A stretch of DNA of 8,355 nucleotides from an uncultured Candidatus Methylacidiphilales bacterium (GTDB lineage: Bacteria > Verrucomicrobiota > Verrucomicrobiia > Methylacidiphilales > CALFVM01), in NCBI GenBank assembly GCA_937928665.1, contig CALFVM010000334.1:1-8355 (forward strand), read 5' to 3'. The translations under genes were made by a program, and so were the position numbers. Under the pieces are notes generated by a model. It saw only the letters and a list, made by a program, of their open reading frames with translations, did not search any database and was not told the origin of the DNA. Position 1 is the first letter of the stretch. Each line of letters begins with the position of its first letter. Shown piece after piece: positions 1-6,389 of this stretch.

Positions 1-876
1 CGTCACCGACGCCTCCGTCGTCATCCCTGCAAAAATCAAAAAATGGGAAAACGCCACCTCCCGCAGTCCAAACCCATTAATCGTCACCGGTAGCAGCGTC
101 ACCAACCCCACCAACGGCAGCACCGCCGCCAAATCCCAGAAATCCAGATTCATCCGCAACGCTTCCGCCACGAAAAAGAAAACCGCCATCAACGCAAAAT
201 GCGCCGCGCACGAAATCACCAGACCGCCCCAGAAACAAACCGGGTGCCGGATGAACAAACGATAACTCTCCCCTGCCTCCCGATACGCCTCCTTCAATCG
301 CGGATTCTTAAACGCCGGCAGCCACCGCTCCACCCGGAACCAAGTCACCAGTGCCAACCCCACAAATACCAGGGCAAAAAACCCGAAATACCCATACACC
401 GCAATCCGTGTCGCCGGCTCACTCGTCAACGGCCCCCACCGCATACAGATCAGTGCCGTCGATGTCACAAACATCGCGATAAACCCCAGCAGCCGCTCCA
501 TCATGATCGACACCACCACCGCCGGCTTCACCGTCGGCAACTCCCGGCTCGCATACACCGCCTTCACCACATCCCCACCCACAATCCCCGGCAAAAACGC
601 ACTGCAAAAAAGCCCAATCATCGTCAACTGCGCCGTCCGCAATACCCGAATCCCCGTGTGACACGCCCGCAGCAACAACTGCCACCGCCCAATCGCCAGT
701 GCCGTCGTCACCCCATACGCCACAAAGGCCAAACCTGCCCAACCCCACGCCGCTCCCGCCAGCTTGTCGCCAATCAGCGGCCAGTCCAACTGCCACAAAA
801 TCCACCCCATCAACCCGGCCGTTGCGACCAGGCGGAGGGCAAGCAGAAGCGGGCGCCACTGAGAACGTTGCGTCAT
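1..876 (-). CDS. Flippase-like integral membrane protein, LPG synthase transmembrane family (3' end outside window)
   Basis: This reading frame was found by translating the minus strand; it has no stop before the window edge, so only the N-terminal 292 residues are present. It is very hydrophobic, with about seven likely membrane segments (roughly residues 10-31, 41-60, 80-97, 117-146, 157-178, 213-237 and 248-267). Family hallmarks are visible: RWQLLLRA (66-73), FLPGIVGGDVVKAVYASRE (94-112), an ERLLGF motif (127-132), and TINGFGLREVAF (265-276), which matches the 'NGxGxRE' signature. Members include the flippase half of MprF and AglD-like proteins, thought to move lipids or lipid-linked glycans across the inner membrane; the substrate here is unknown. 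There is no sign of the soluble MprF synthase domain, which would in any case lie beyond the window. The start is ATG at 876, with an in-frame GTG directly before it. Codons are strikingly G-ending. It lies downstream of the Lrp operon, after a 192-nt gap, and is probably transcribed separately. Confidence 0.88.
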   Translation of the reverse strand, partial: MTQRSQWRPLLLALRLVATAGLMGWILWQLDWPLIGDKLAGAAWGWAGLAFVAYGVTTALAIGRWQLLLRACHTGIRVLRTAQLTMIGLFCSAFLPGIVGGDVVKAVYASRELPTVKPAVVVSIMMERLLGFIAMFVTSTALICMRWGPLTSEPATRIAVYGYFGFFALVFVGLALVTWFRVERWLPAFKNPRLKEAYREAGESYRLFIRHPVCFWGGLVISCAAHFALMAVFFFVAEALRMNLDFWDLAAVLPLVGLVTLLPVTINGFGLREVAFSHFLIFAGMTTEASVT

Positions 877-950
877 CACAGATGAAAGACCCTGCCCGAA
901 CCACGCCGGGCCGTCATGCAAAACTTCCCCCCCACCATTTACTTAACAGG

Positions 951-984
951 ACCGCACTAATCGGTACGTACCAGCGTAGGCGGT
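951..984. promoter_or_regulatory. Imperfect 34-bp dyad centred on GGTACGTACC
   Basis: A perfect 10-bp palindrome, GGTACGTACC (963-972), is flanked symmetrically by ACCGC (951-955) and GCGGT (980-984), with the same centre at 967.5. CTA (957-959) can also pair with TAG (977-979) if A956 bulges. The site lies 75 nt upstream of the membrane protein start at 876, just after an AT-rich stretch read on the minus strand. It has no T-run beyond its minus-strand end, so it does not look like a terminator for the oxidoreductase gene. An operator or a 5'-leader hairpin for the membrane protein gene is more plausible. Function is inferred from symmetry and position only. Confidence 0.4.
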
Positions 985-1020
985 CTTTAATTTATGTGTC
1001 TTTTTAGTTATATGTTTCAG
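985..1020 (-). promoter_or_regulatory. AT-rich stretch, possible promoter of the membrane protein gene
   Basis: This is the only clearly AT-rich stretch in a GC-rich window, and it sits between two minus-strand genes. Read on the minus strand, CTGAAA (1020-1015) is followed after 18 nt by CATAAA (996-991), a poor but possible sigma-70-like pair. The dyad at 951-984 would then fall at or just after the transcription start. The matches to consensus are weak and the call rests mostly on composition and position. Confidence 0.25.
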
Positions 1021-1036
1021 GATCGTTCCGCGGGTG

Positions 1037-1067
1037 GTGCCCAACGCATCAGCCCTCCCTCGGGCAC
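1037..1067. other. Inverted repeat GTGCCC/GGGCAC after the oxidoreductase gene
   Basis: GTGCCC (1037-1042) and GGGCAC (1062-1067) form a perfect 6-bp inverted repeat with a 19-nt loop, immediately beyond the stop codon of the FAD oxidoreductase (TGA at 1071-1069, minus strand). A transcript leaving that gene could form this hairpin. The downstream minus-strand sequence has no T-run, so it is not a typical intrinsic terminator. It could still be an mRNA 3' hairpin, or chance. Confidence 0.25.
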
Positions 1068-1068
1068 A

Positions 1069-2640
1069 TCAACCCTTCCCGCTAAGCAACACCCGGGCCG
1101 TGTTGTAACCGCTCGCCCCAAAGACCCCGCCGCCCGGATGCGTGCTCGACCCGGTCAAAAATAGACCCGGCAACGGCGTCGTGTAACCCGCCAACTCCGG
1201 CAAGGGCCGGAAGAAAAACATCTGATCAAGGCTCATCTCCAAATGCATCACATTGGCCCGTAGTAACCCATGCCGACGCTCAATTTCCAACGGCGTTTGA
1301 ATGAACCGGTCGATCATCTTCCCCTTCATGTTCGGCGCGTAACGACAGACCAAATCATAGAGCTTGTCCGCCTCCCGTTCCGCAATGTCATCCCAGTTTT
1401 CTCCGTTGGACAATTGGTACGGATGATATTGGCCCCAGGTGAACAAGACGTGCTTGCCCGGCGGTGCCAGGGTCGGATCCAGCGCGGAAAAGGTCATCGC
1501 CACCACCGACGGTTCCCGCGGCGGCAGCCCGGCGGAAAAGTCCCGAAACGAACTGTCCAGATAAGCGGCCGACGGACAGAGCAGTTGCATCGAACTGTGA
1601 TAGGGCCGCGCTTTTCCATCGCCAACCTCCGGACCATAAATCGGCAGTTCCTCAACCGCATGCCGCACGATCATTCCAAAGCCGTTTCCCACCCGCAGTC
1701 GTTTCACCCGGGCGGCCAATTCCTCCGGCGGATTTTCCAAAAGCTGACCGAACAAGGTCTGGATGTGACACGCCCCCACCACCTGCCGGGCCTGCCAGGT
1801 GCCCTCCGCCGTCTTAACCTCCCAGCCCCCCGGCACCTGCCGCAAAGCCGTCACCGGATGGGACGGATAGACCTCTCCGCCGTGCGCCTTCACACACCGG
1901 GCCAACGCCTGGGTCAGCGCACCTGAGCCGCCCTTGGCACGCTTCGCCCCTGACCGATGAATCATCGCGTTCCAGCCAAACATATCCCCGGAAGCAATTT
2001 CGTTCGGCCCCGGCCCCGACTGCGCCGAAAGCCACAGCAGTGCCGTCTTCAAATGCTCGTTTTCAAACAGCTCCCCGATGACCTGCCCATAGGGCGCCAT
2101 CAGCCGCCGCGTCGTATCCAGCGAGGCCCACAGCTTCCGAATCCGCGCCCCGCCAAACAGGTTCCTCTTGAACATCGTCCAAAAAATCCGCCCCGGATGC
2201 GGCGGGCCCAGAAACGTCTCAAACACTCCCTCGTTCAGTTCACCCCATTCCTCCACAAACCGACCGTAAGCCTCTGCGTCGCGCTTGGAAAATGCCGCGA
2301 TACTTTCGCAAGTCCGCTCCACGGAGCGGTAAAAGGTAATGCCCTGGTCAGTGCCGGGCACCGGGTAGTGCGCCCACGGATCCATCTCCAGATATTCCAG
2401 CCCAAACCTCTCGCACAATTCCAACTCCCGCAGCACCGGAGTCAGATGAATCATGATATGGACCGAGGACCCCGTATCCATCCGGTAACCCGGAATCAAA
2501 TCCTCCTGCGTGCAAACCGCCCCGCCTATCGTCTCCCGCCGCTCAAGAACAGCCACCTTCTGGCCTGCTTTCGCCAGATAAGCCGCGCAGACCAGCCCGT
2601 TGTGGCCGCTCCCGATCACCGCCACGTCACATCGGTTCAT
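1069..2640 (-). CDS. FAD-dependent oxidoreductase of the phytoene dehydrogenase-like (COG1233/PYROXD2-like) family
   Basis: This is a 523-residue flavoprotein. The N-terminus begins with a Rossmann dinucleotide fold, with G10-S-G-H-N-G15 in VIGSGHNG followed by E33 at the end of the second strand, which should bind the FAD ribose. KGGSGALTQALARCVKAHGG (237-256) is the usual 'GG.gaL..AL' segment of the family. The C-terminus carries GLFLTGSSTHPGGGVFGASG (492-511), the second FAD-contacting signature of COG1233 proteins. Length fits the family. True members include carotenoid desaturases, but most relatives, including PYROXD2, have unknown substrates, and there is no carotenoid gene here. The start is ATG at 2640, because the Rossmann motif begins six residues later; longer frames would only extend into the upstream gene. 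That ATG overlaps the aminotransferase stop (TGATG, one shared base), so translation is probably coupled. It is the last gene of the Lrp operon and likely acts on a substrate related to that of the aminotransferase. Confidence 0.88.
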   Translation of the reverse strand: MNRCDVAVIGSGHNGLVCAAYLAKAGQKVAVLERRETIGGAVCTQEDLIPGYRMDTGSSVHIMIHLTPVLRELELCERFGLEYLEMDPWAHYPVPGTDQGITFYRSVERTCESIAAFSKRDAEAYGRFVEEWGELNEGVFETFLGPPHPGRIFWTMFKRNLFGGARIRKLWASLDTTRRLMAPYGQVIGELFENEHLKTALLWLSAQSGPGPNEIASGDMFGWNAMIHRSGAKRAKGGSGALTQALARCVKAHGGEVYPSHPVTALRQVPGGWEVKTAEGTWQARQVVGACHIQTLFGQLLENPPEELAARVKRLRVGNGFGMIVRHAVEELPIYGPEVGDGKARPYHSSMQLLCPSAAYLDSSFRDFSAGLPPREPSVVAMTFSALDPTLAPPGKHVLFTWGQYHPYQLSNGENWDDIAEREADKLYDLVCRYAPNMKGKMIDRFIQTPLEIERRHGLLRANVMHLEMSLDQMFFFRPLPELAGYTTPLPGLFLTGSSTHPGGGVFGASGYNTARVLLSGKG

Positions 2641-3833
2641 CAGACCGTGGCGGGTACCCGCAACCGACCGACAAACGCCCGAATTCGGGCGGCCGCAGTC
2701 TCGATTTGATCCATGCCGGTCGCATAACTGCATCGAACAAACCCTTCACCCCCCGGCCCAAACGCATCCCCCGGCACCACGGCAACTTTCTCCTCCTCCA
2801 ACAACCGCAACGCAAACTCCCGACTGGTCAACCCGGTCGGAGCAATGGACGGAAACAGGTAAAAGGCTCCCTTCGGCACCGCGCACGACAGGCCCATCTC
2901 GTGAAACTGATGCGTCAGAAAGTTCCGCCGCCGCAGGTACTGCTCACGCATCGCCAGCATGGGTTCCCGCCCGTGTTCCAACGCTTCCAGCGCGGCCTCC
3001 TGGGACATGATCGAGGCGCAGAGCATCGAATACTGGTGAATCCGCATCATTGCCTCGGTCAATCCCGCCGGCGCACAAGCGTAACCAATCCGCCAGCCCG
3101 TCATGGCGAACGCCTTGCTGAACCCGTGCAGGAAAATCGTCCGCTCCCGCATCCCCGGCAGGCTCGCGATGGTTTCATGCTGCCCCTCGTAGGTCAGCTC
3201 CGAATAAATCTCATCGGTCAACACCACCAGATCATGCTCGATGCAGACCTCCGCAATCTCCTCCTGATCCGAACGCGGCAGAACCGCCCCGGTTGGATTG
3301 GTCGGGAAATTGAGCATCAGCGCCCGCGTTCGGGGCGTGATCGCACGCCGGACATCGGCAGCTTTCAGCGCGAAACCATTCTCCGCCGACGTGGAAATCC
3401 GCACCGGTTTTCCATGCGCCAGAACAATTGAAGGATTGTAGGACACGTAACACGGCTCGTGATACAAAACCTCATCGCCCGGGTTGAGGATCGCCCGGAT
3501 GGCAATGTCGATCGCCTCCGAAACCCCAACCGTTACAATCACTTCATTGGCCGGGTCATACGACACGCCGAAGTGCGTTGCCACATAACGGGCGATCGCC
3601 TTGCGGAGTTTCGGAGCACCCAGGTTGGAGGTGTAGCCCGTCCGCCCCTGCTCCAGCGAATAAATGGCCGCTTCCCGAATGTGCCATGGCGTCACAAAGT
3701 CGGGTTCCCCAATCCCCAGCGAGACCACATCGGTCATCGACTGGACAATTTCAAAAAAGTCCCGGATGCCCGAGCGCGGGATGCGCTGGACATGCTCCGC
3801 TACCGGATTCCTCGGGACGGGATTCGTCTTCAT
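2640..3833 (-). CDS. Class I/II pyridoxal phosphate-dependent aminotransferase
   Basis: This 397-residue fold-type I aminotransferase should transfer an amino group between an amino acid and a 2-oxo acid in the cytoplasm. Visible landmarks are IGEPDF (41-46) near the N-terminus, Y129 in a PCYVSY segment, NFPTNPTG (175-182) with N179, TDEIYSELTY (206-215) with D207 and Y210 expected to contact PLP, and HGFSKAFAMTGWRIGY (236-251), in which K240 is the Schiff-base lysine and R248 a phosphate contact. R367 in GFVRCSY should bind the substrate carboxylate. All key residues are present, so it should be active. The family contains aspartate, aromatic and alanine-type enzymes, and specificity cannot be read here. 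The start is ATG at 3833, preceded by GAAGGTG about 6 nt upstream, an acceptable ribosome site. It overlaps the regulator's stop by four bases (ATGA) and the next gene's start by one, placing it mid-operon. Confidence 0.93.
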   Translation of the reverse strand: MKTNPVPRNPVAEHVQRIPRSGIRDFFEIVQSMTDVVSLGIGEPDFVTPWHIREAAIYSLEQGRTGYTSNLGAPKLRKAIARYVATHFGVSYDPANEVIVTVGVSEAIDIAIRAILNPGDEVLYHEPCYVSYNPSIVLAHGKPVRISTSAENGFALKAADVRRAITPRTRALMLNFPTNPTGAVLPRSDQEEIAEVCIEHDLVVLTDEIYSELTYEGQHETIASLPGMRERTIFLHGFSKAFAMTGWRIGYACAPAGLTEAMMRIHQYSMLCASIMSQEAALEALEHGREPMLAMREQYLRRRNFLTHQFHEMGLSCAVPKGAFYLFPSIAPTGLTSREFALRLLEEEKVAVVPGDAFGPGGEGFVRCSYATGMDQIETAAARIRAFVGRLRVPATV

Positions 3834-4309
3834 GGCGACACCTTCAAACGTTCAGGTGTTTCATCCACCCCGATCACCGTGCCCTGCTCTTTATAGGACT
3901 TCAGCATGAAATGCGTGGCCGTCGAAAGAACGCCCTGAATGGTCGATAGCTTCCCCGAGACAAACTGGGCCACATCCTTGAGATCCTTCCCGTCAACCAC
4001 GACGAGCAAATCATACGACCCGCTCATCAAATGGCACGAATGCACCTCATCGTAGCGCGCAATCCGGTTGGCGATCCGATTAAATCCACCGTCCCGTTCC
4101 GGCGTGATCTTCACCTCAATGACCGCCCGGACCCGCTCCGCCTCAGCCTTCTCCGCATCGACCAATGCCTTGTACCCGAGGATGATTTTTTCATCCTCCA
4201 ACTGCCGGATCCGGGCCGCCACCGCCTCCACCGGTTGCCCCAACATCTGGGCAATGGTCTCGTTCGAGGTGCGGGCGTTATCGGTCAAAATCTCGAGTAG
4301 TGGCTCCAT
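3830..4309 (-). CDS. Lrp/AsnC family transcriptional regulator
   Basis: This 159-residue protein has the standard two-part layout. Residues about 1-50 form the winged helix-turn-helix (LLEILTDNARTSNETIAQML, then AARIRQLEDEKIILGYKALV, the usual 'R...LE..GiI.gy.a.v' pattern). Residues about 60-140 form the RAM/AsnC ligand-binding domain, with HLMSGSYDLLVVVDGKDL (93-110), the family's G-x-Y/F-D signature. Such proteins assemble as dimers to octamers and usually sense amino acids. The DNA-binding part begins very close to the N-terminus, slightly shorter than in E. coli Lrp. It is first in an operon with the aminotransferase and FAD oxidoreductase, so it probably controls them and itself in response to their substrate or product. 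No good SD precedes the ATG at 4309. The dyad at 4329-4343 is a candidate operator. Confidence 0.92.
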   Translation of the reverse strand: MEPLLEILTDNARTSNETIAQMLGQPVEAVAARIRQLEDEKIILGYKALVDAEKAEAERVRAVIEVKITPERDGGFNRIANRIARYDEVHSCHLMSGSYDLLVVVDGKDLKDVAQFVSGKLSTIQGVLSTATHFMLKSYKEQGTVIGVDETPERLKVSP

Positions 4310-4322
4310 AAGTCAATCCGTC

Positions 4323-4351
4323 AGCCTAAGCGGCTCCACCGCTGGATTCAA
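4323..4351 (-). promoter_or_regulatory. Candidate promoter/operator of the Lrp operon
   Basis: On the minus strand, TTGAAT (4351-4346) and TAGGCT (4328-4323) are separated by exactly 17 nt, and the spacer contains the inverted repeat AGCGG-5 nt-CCGCT (4329-4343). A second small dyad, AGCC/GGCT (4323-4326 and 4332-4335), overlaps it. The -35 matches consensus at four positions, the -10 at only three. If correct, transcription would begin only a few bases before the ATG at 4309. A repressor bound at the dyad would block the promoter, fitting autoregulation by the Lrp-type protein. This is inference from position and symmetry. The rest of the 98-nt divergent gap (4310-4407) shows no clear plus-strand promoter. 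Confidence 0.3.
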
Positions 4352-4407
4352 TGCCGAACCCGGTTTTCCATTGCCCCGCTCTTCCGACCCGCTTCAATCC
4401 TCCAAAC

Positions 4408-6327
4408 ATGCTCACTCTTGCCCCCATTTTCCAAGACCACGCTGTCCTGCAACGCGACCAACCCATCCCCCTCTGGGGCCACGCCCGCCCGGGAGACAAA
4501 ATCCACGCCCGGCTCAGTGATTTTCTCCCCGCCTCCACCACCGCCAACGACGACGGTTCCTGGCTCCTCCGCCTCCCTGCCGTCGCCGCCGGAGGCCCCT
4601 TCACCCTTCGAATCACCGCCGAAACCGGTGAATCCGTCGCCCTCACCGACATCCTCGTCGGCGATGTCTGGGTCTGTTCCGGCCAATCCAATATGGAGTG
4701 GAAGCTCTCTCAGTGCGACGCGGACTCCACCCAATCCGCCGGTGCGGACTATCCCCACATCCGTCTTCTCACCATCGCCACCAACGCCCAAGCCGACCCC
4801 CAAACCGCCGTCGGCGGACGCTGGCTCCCCTGCACCCCCGACACCATCTCCGCCTTCTCCGCCGTCGGAGGCTGGTTCGGCCGGTTCCTTCACTCAGAAC
4901 TCCGCATCCCCATCGGCCTCATCGCCAACGCCTGGGGCGGCACCCGCATCGAAGCCTGGCTTTCCCGCGAAGCCCTCATGACCGACCCGGACGGACCCGC
5001 CGAAGTGACCGCTTACGAGGCTCTTCTCTACGGCCACCGCGCTATTCCCCCCGGTGGCCCTTACCCCTCTGCAGATGAATGGTTCCAGGCCGAGGGCCCC
5101 GAAAACCCGCTCAACCAGGGCGAGGCCAACGGTTGGCACTTGCCTGAATTCAATGATGCCTCCTGGCCTGAGATGGATATACCCTGTCGCTGGCAAGACC
5201 GCGGCCATGATTTCAACGGCATCTTCTGGTTCCGCCGCACCCTCCCCCTGCCTCCCGCCCTCCGCAGCCGCCCCCTCCTTCTCCAACTCGGCGCCATCGA
5301 CAAACACGACCAAAGCTACGTCAACGGCGTTCAGATCGGAGGTATCAACTGGGAAAATCGCGATTCCTGGTGCACCCCACGCAGCTACACCGTTCCTCCT
5401 GAGCTGACCGGTGGCGAAACGCTCACCATTGCTGTCCGCGCCCGCTCCCACCTCTACCATGGCGGCATGATCGGCCCGGCCAACGCCATGCGTCTCACTC
5501 CCGCAGACGCACCCGACCCCAGCCTCGCCCTCACCGGTCCCTGGCGCTACGCCATCGAACAAAACTGGGGCATCATCACCCCGCCCGCCACCTTCTCCAA
5601 CAACGGTCCCGGCGGCCAGAACGCCCCCTACACCCTCTTCAACACCCGCCTCCACCCCGTCATCCCCTACGGCATCCGCGGCTTCACCTGGTACCAGGGC
5701 GAAAGCAATGCCGCCAACGCCGCTGCCTACCGTCGCCAGCTCCCCCTCATGATCCACGACTGGAGGCGTGTCTTCGGCCAGGGCGACCTTCCTTTCCTCA
5801 TCGTCCAGTTGGCCAATTACATGGCCGCACATGATGAACCCACTGAAAGCGACTGGGCCGAACTCCGCGAAGCCCAACGCGCCGCCCTCGCCCTCCCCGC
5901 CACTGGCCTCGCCGTTGCCATCGACGTCGGAGATGCCAACGACATCCATCCCATCGCCAAACAACCCGTCGGCTTTCGCCTCGCCCGCTGGGCACTGGCT
6001 AAAGTCTACGGCCGACCCGTCCTTCCCTCCGGCCCACTCTTCCGCACGCTCCAACCCGAGCCCGGCGGACGCCTTCGCGTGACCTTCGACTACGCCGATG
6101 GCCTCCACACCCTCGATGGCCAGCCTGTCCGCCATGTCGCCATTGCTCCGGCCCAGGGTCCTTACCGCTGGGCCGAAACCGCTTTGGACGGCGATACCCT
6201 CCTCGCCTGGCATCCTGATATTCCCGAGCCCCATCGCCTCCGCTACGCCTGGGCCGATAACCCGGCCGGTTGCAACCTCATCAACCGCGACGATCTCCCC
6301 GCCTCCCCCTTCCAAGCCTCTCTCTAA
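4408..6327 (+). CDS. Sialate O-acetylesterase-family SGNH esterase
   Basis: This 639-residue carbohydrate esterase should remove O-acetyl groups from sugars (sialic acid in named members; other acetylated glycans in many environmental relatives). The N-terminus LAPIFQDHAVLQRDQPIPLWG (4-24) is the usual opening of the family. The catalytic blocks are CSGQSNMEW (90-98) with nucleophile S94, NAWGGTRIEAW (174-184), WYQGESNA (428-435), and GDANDIHP (508-515) with the D512/H514 pair. Between blocks, residues about 240-365 form an inserted jelly-roll-like beta domain (FNDASWPEMDIP; GIFWFRRTLPLP), typical of this family. The start is ATG at 4408, because the conserved opening begins within four residues; an in-frame ATG at 4351 would add 19 proline-rich residues with no homology feature. 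No signal peptide or lipobox is visible with either start, which is unusual for a glycan esterase. No SD sequence precedes it. The codons are strongly C-ending. Confidence 0.92.
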   Translation: MLTLAPIFQDHAVLQRDQPIPLWGHARPGDKIHARLSDFLPASTTANDDGSWLLRLPAVAAGGPFTLRITAETGESVALTDILVGDVWVCSGQSNMEWKLSQCDADSTQSAGADYPHIRLLTIATNAQADPQTAVGGRWLPCTPDTISAFSAVGGWFGRFLHSELRIPIGLIANAWGGTRIEAWLSREALMTDPDGPAEVTAYEALLYGHRAIPPGGPYPSADEWFQAEGPENPLNQGEANGWHLPEFNDASWPEMDIPCRWQDRGHDFNGIFWFRRTLPLPPALRSRPLLLQLGAIDKHDQSYVNGVQIGGINWENRDSWCTPRSYTVPPELTGGETLTIAVRARSHLYHGGMIGPANAMRLTPADAPDPSLALTGPWRYAIEQNWGIITPPATFSNNGPGGQNAPYTLFNTRLHPVIPYGIRGFTWYQGESNAANAAAYRRQLPLMIHDWRRVFGQGDLPFLIVQLANYMAAHDEPTESDWAELREAQRAALALPATGLAVAIDVGDANDIHPIAKQPVGFRLARWALAKVYGRPVLPSGPLFRTLQPEPGGRLRVTFDYADGLHTLDGQPVRHVAIAPAQGPYRWAETALDGDTLLAWHPDIPEPHRLRYAWADNPAGCNLINRDDLPASPFQASL

Positions 6328-6389
6328 CTCCCTTTCCGCTTCACCCGGGGTTGCCATTCCCCCCTGGAACCTCTATCCCTTCTCGACTC

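Noticed and set aside
419..904. Minus-strand open frame of 161 codons over the flippase-like gene
   Set aside because: It is in a different frame from the one containing the FLPGIVGGDVVKA and NGFGLRE signatures, and is Gly/Val/Ala/Asp-rich without domain features.
951..984. Insertion-sequence end or attachment site at the GGTACGTACC palindrome
   Set aside because: There is no second copy, transposase, integrase or target duplication anywhere in the window.
1037..1067. Intrinsic terminator for the Lrp operon
   Set aside because: The 6-bp inverted repeat has a long loop and no following T-run on the minus strand, so it is kept only as an unexplained inverted repeat.
1957..2709. Plus-strand open frame of 250 codons over the oxidoreductase gene
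   Set aside because: Translation is Pro/Arg/His/Gln-rich and lacks any motif; it lies opposite a gene with both FAD signatures intact.
2641..2733. N-terminal extension of the FAD oxidoreductase to 2733
   Set aside because: The extra 31 residues lie inside the aminotransferase coding region and precede a Rossmann fold that normally sits at the extreme N-terminus.
4894..6357. Long open frame on the minus strand opposite the esterase gene (487 codons)
   Set aside because: Its translation is Gly/Val/Glu/Ala-rich and shows no family motif, while the opposite strand carries complete SGNH esterase motifs. The C-ending codons of the real gene remove stops from this antisense frame.
6270..6389. Longer pepF start at 6270
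   Set aside because: It would overlap the esterase 3' end and add 40 Pro/Leu/Ser-rich residues unlike any PepF N-terminus; the ATG at 6390 gives the usual length.
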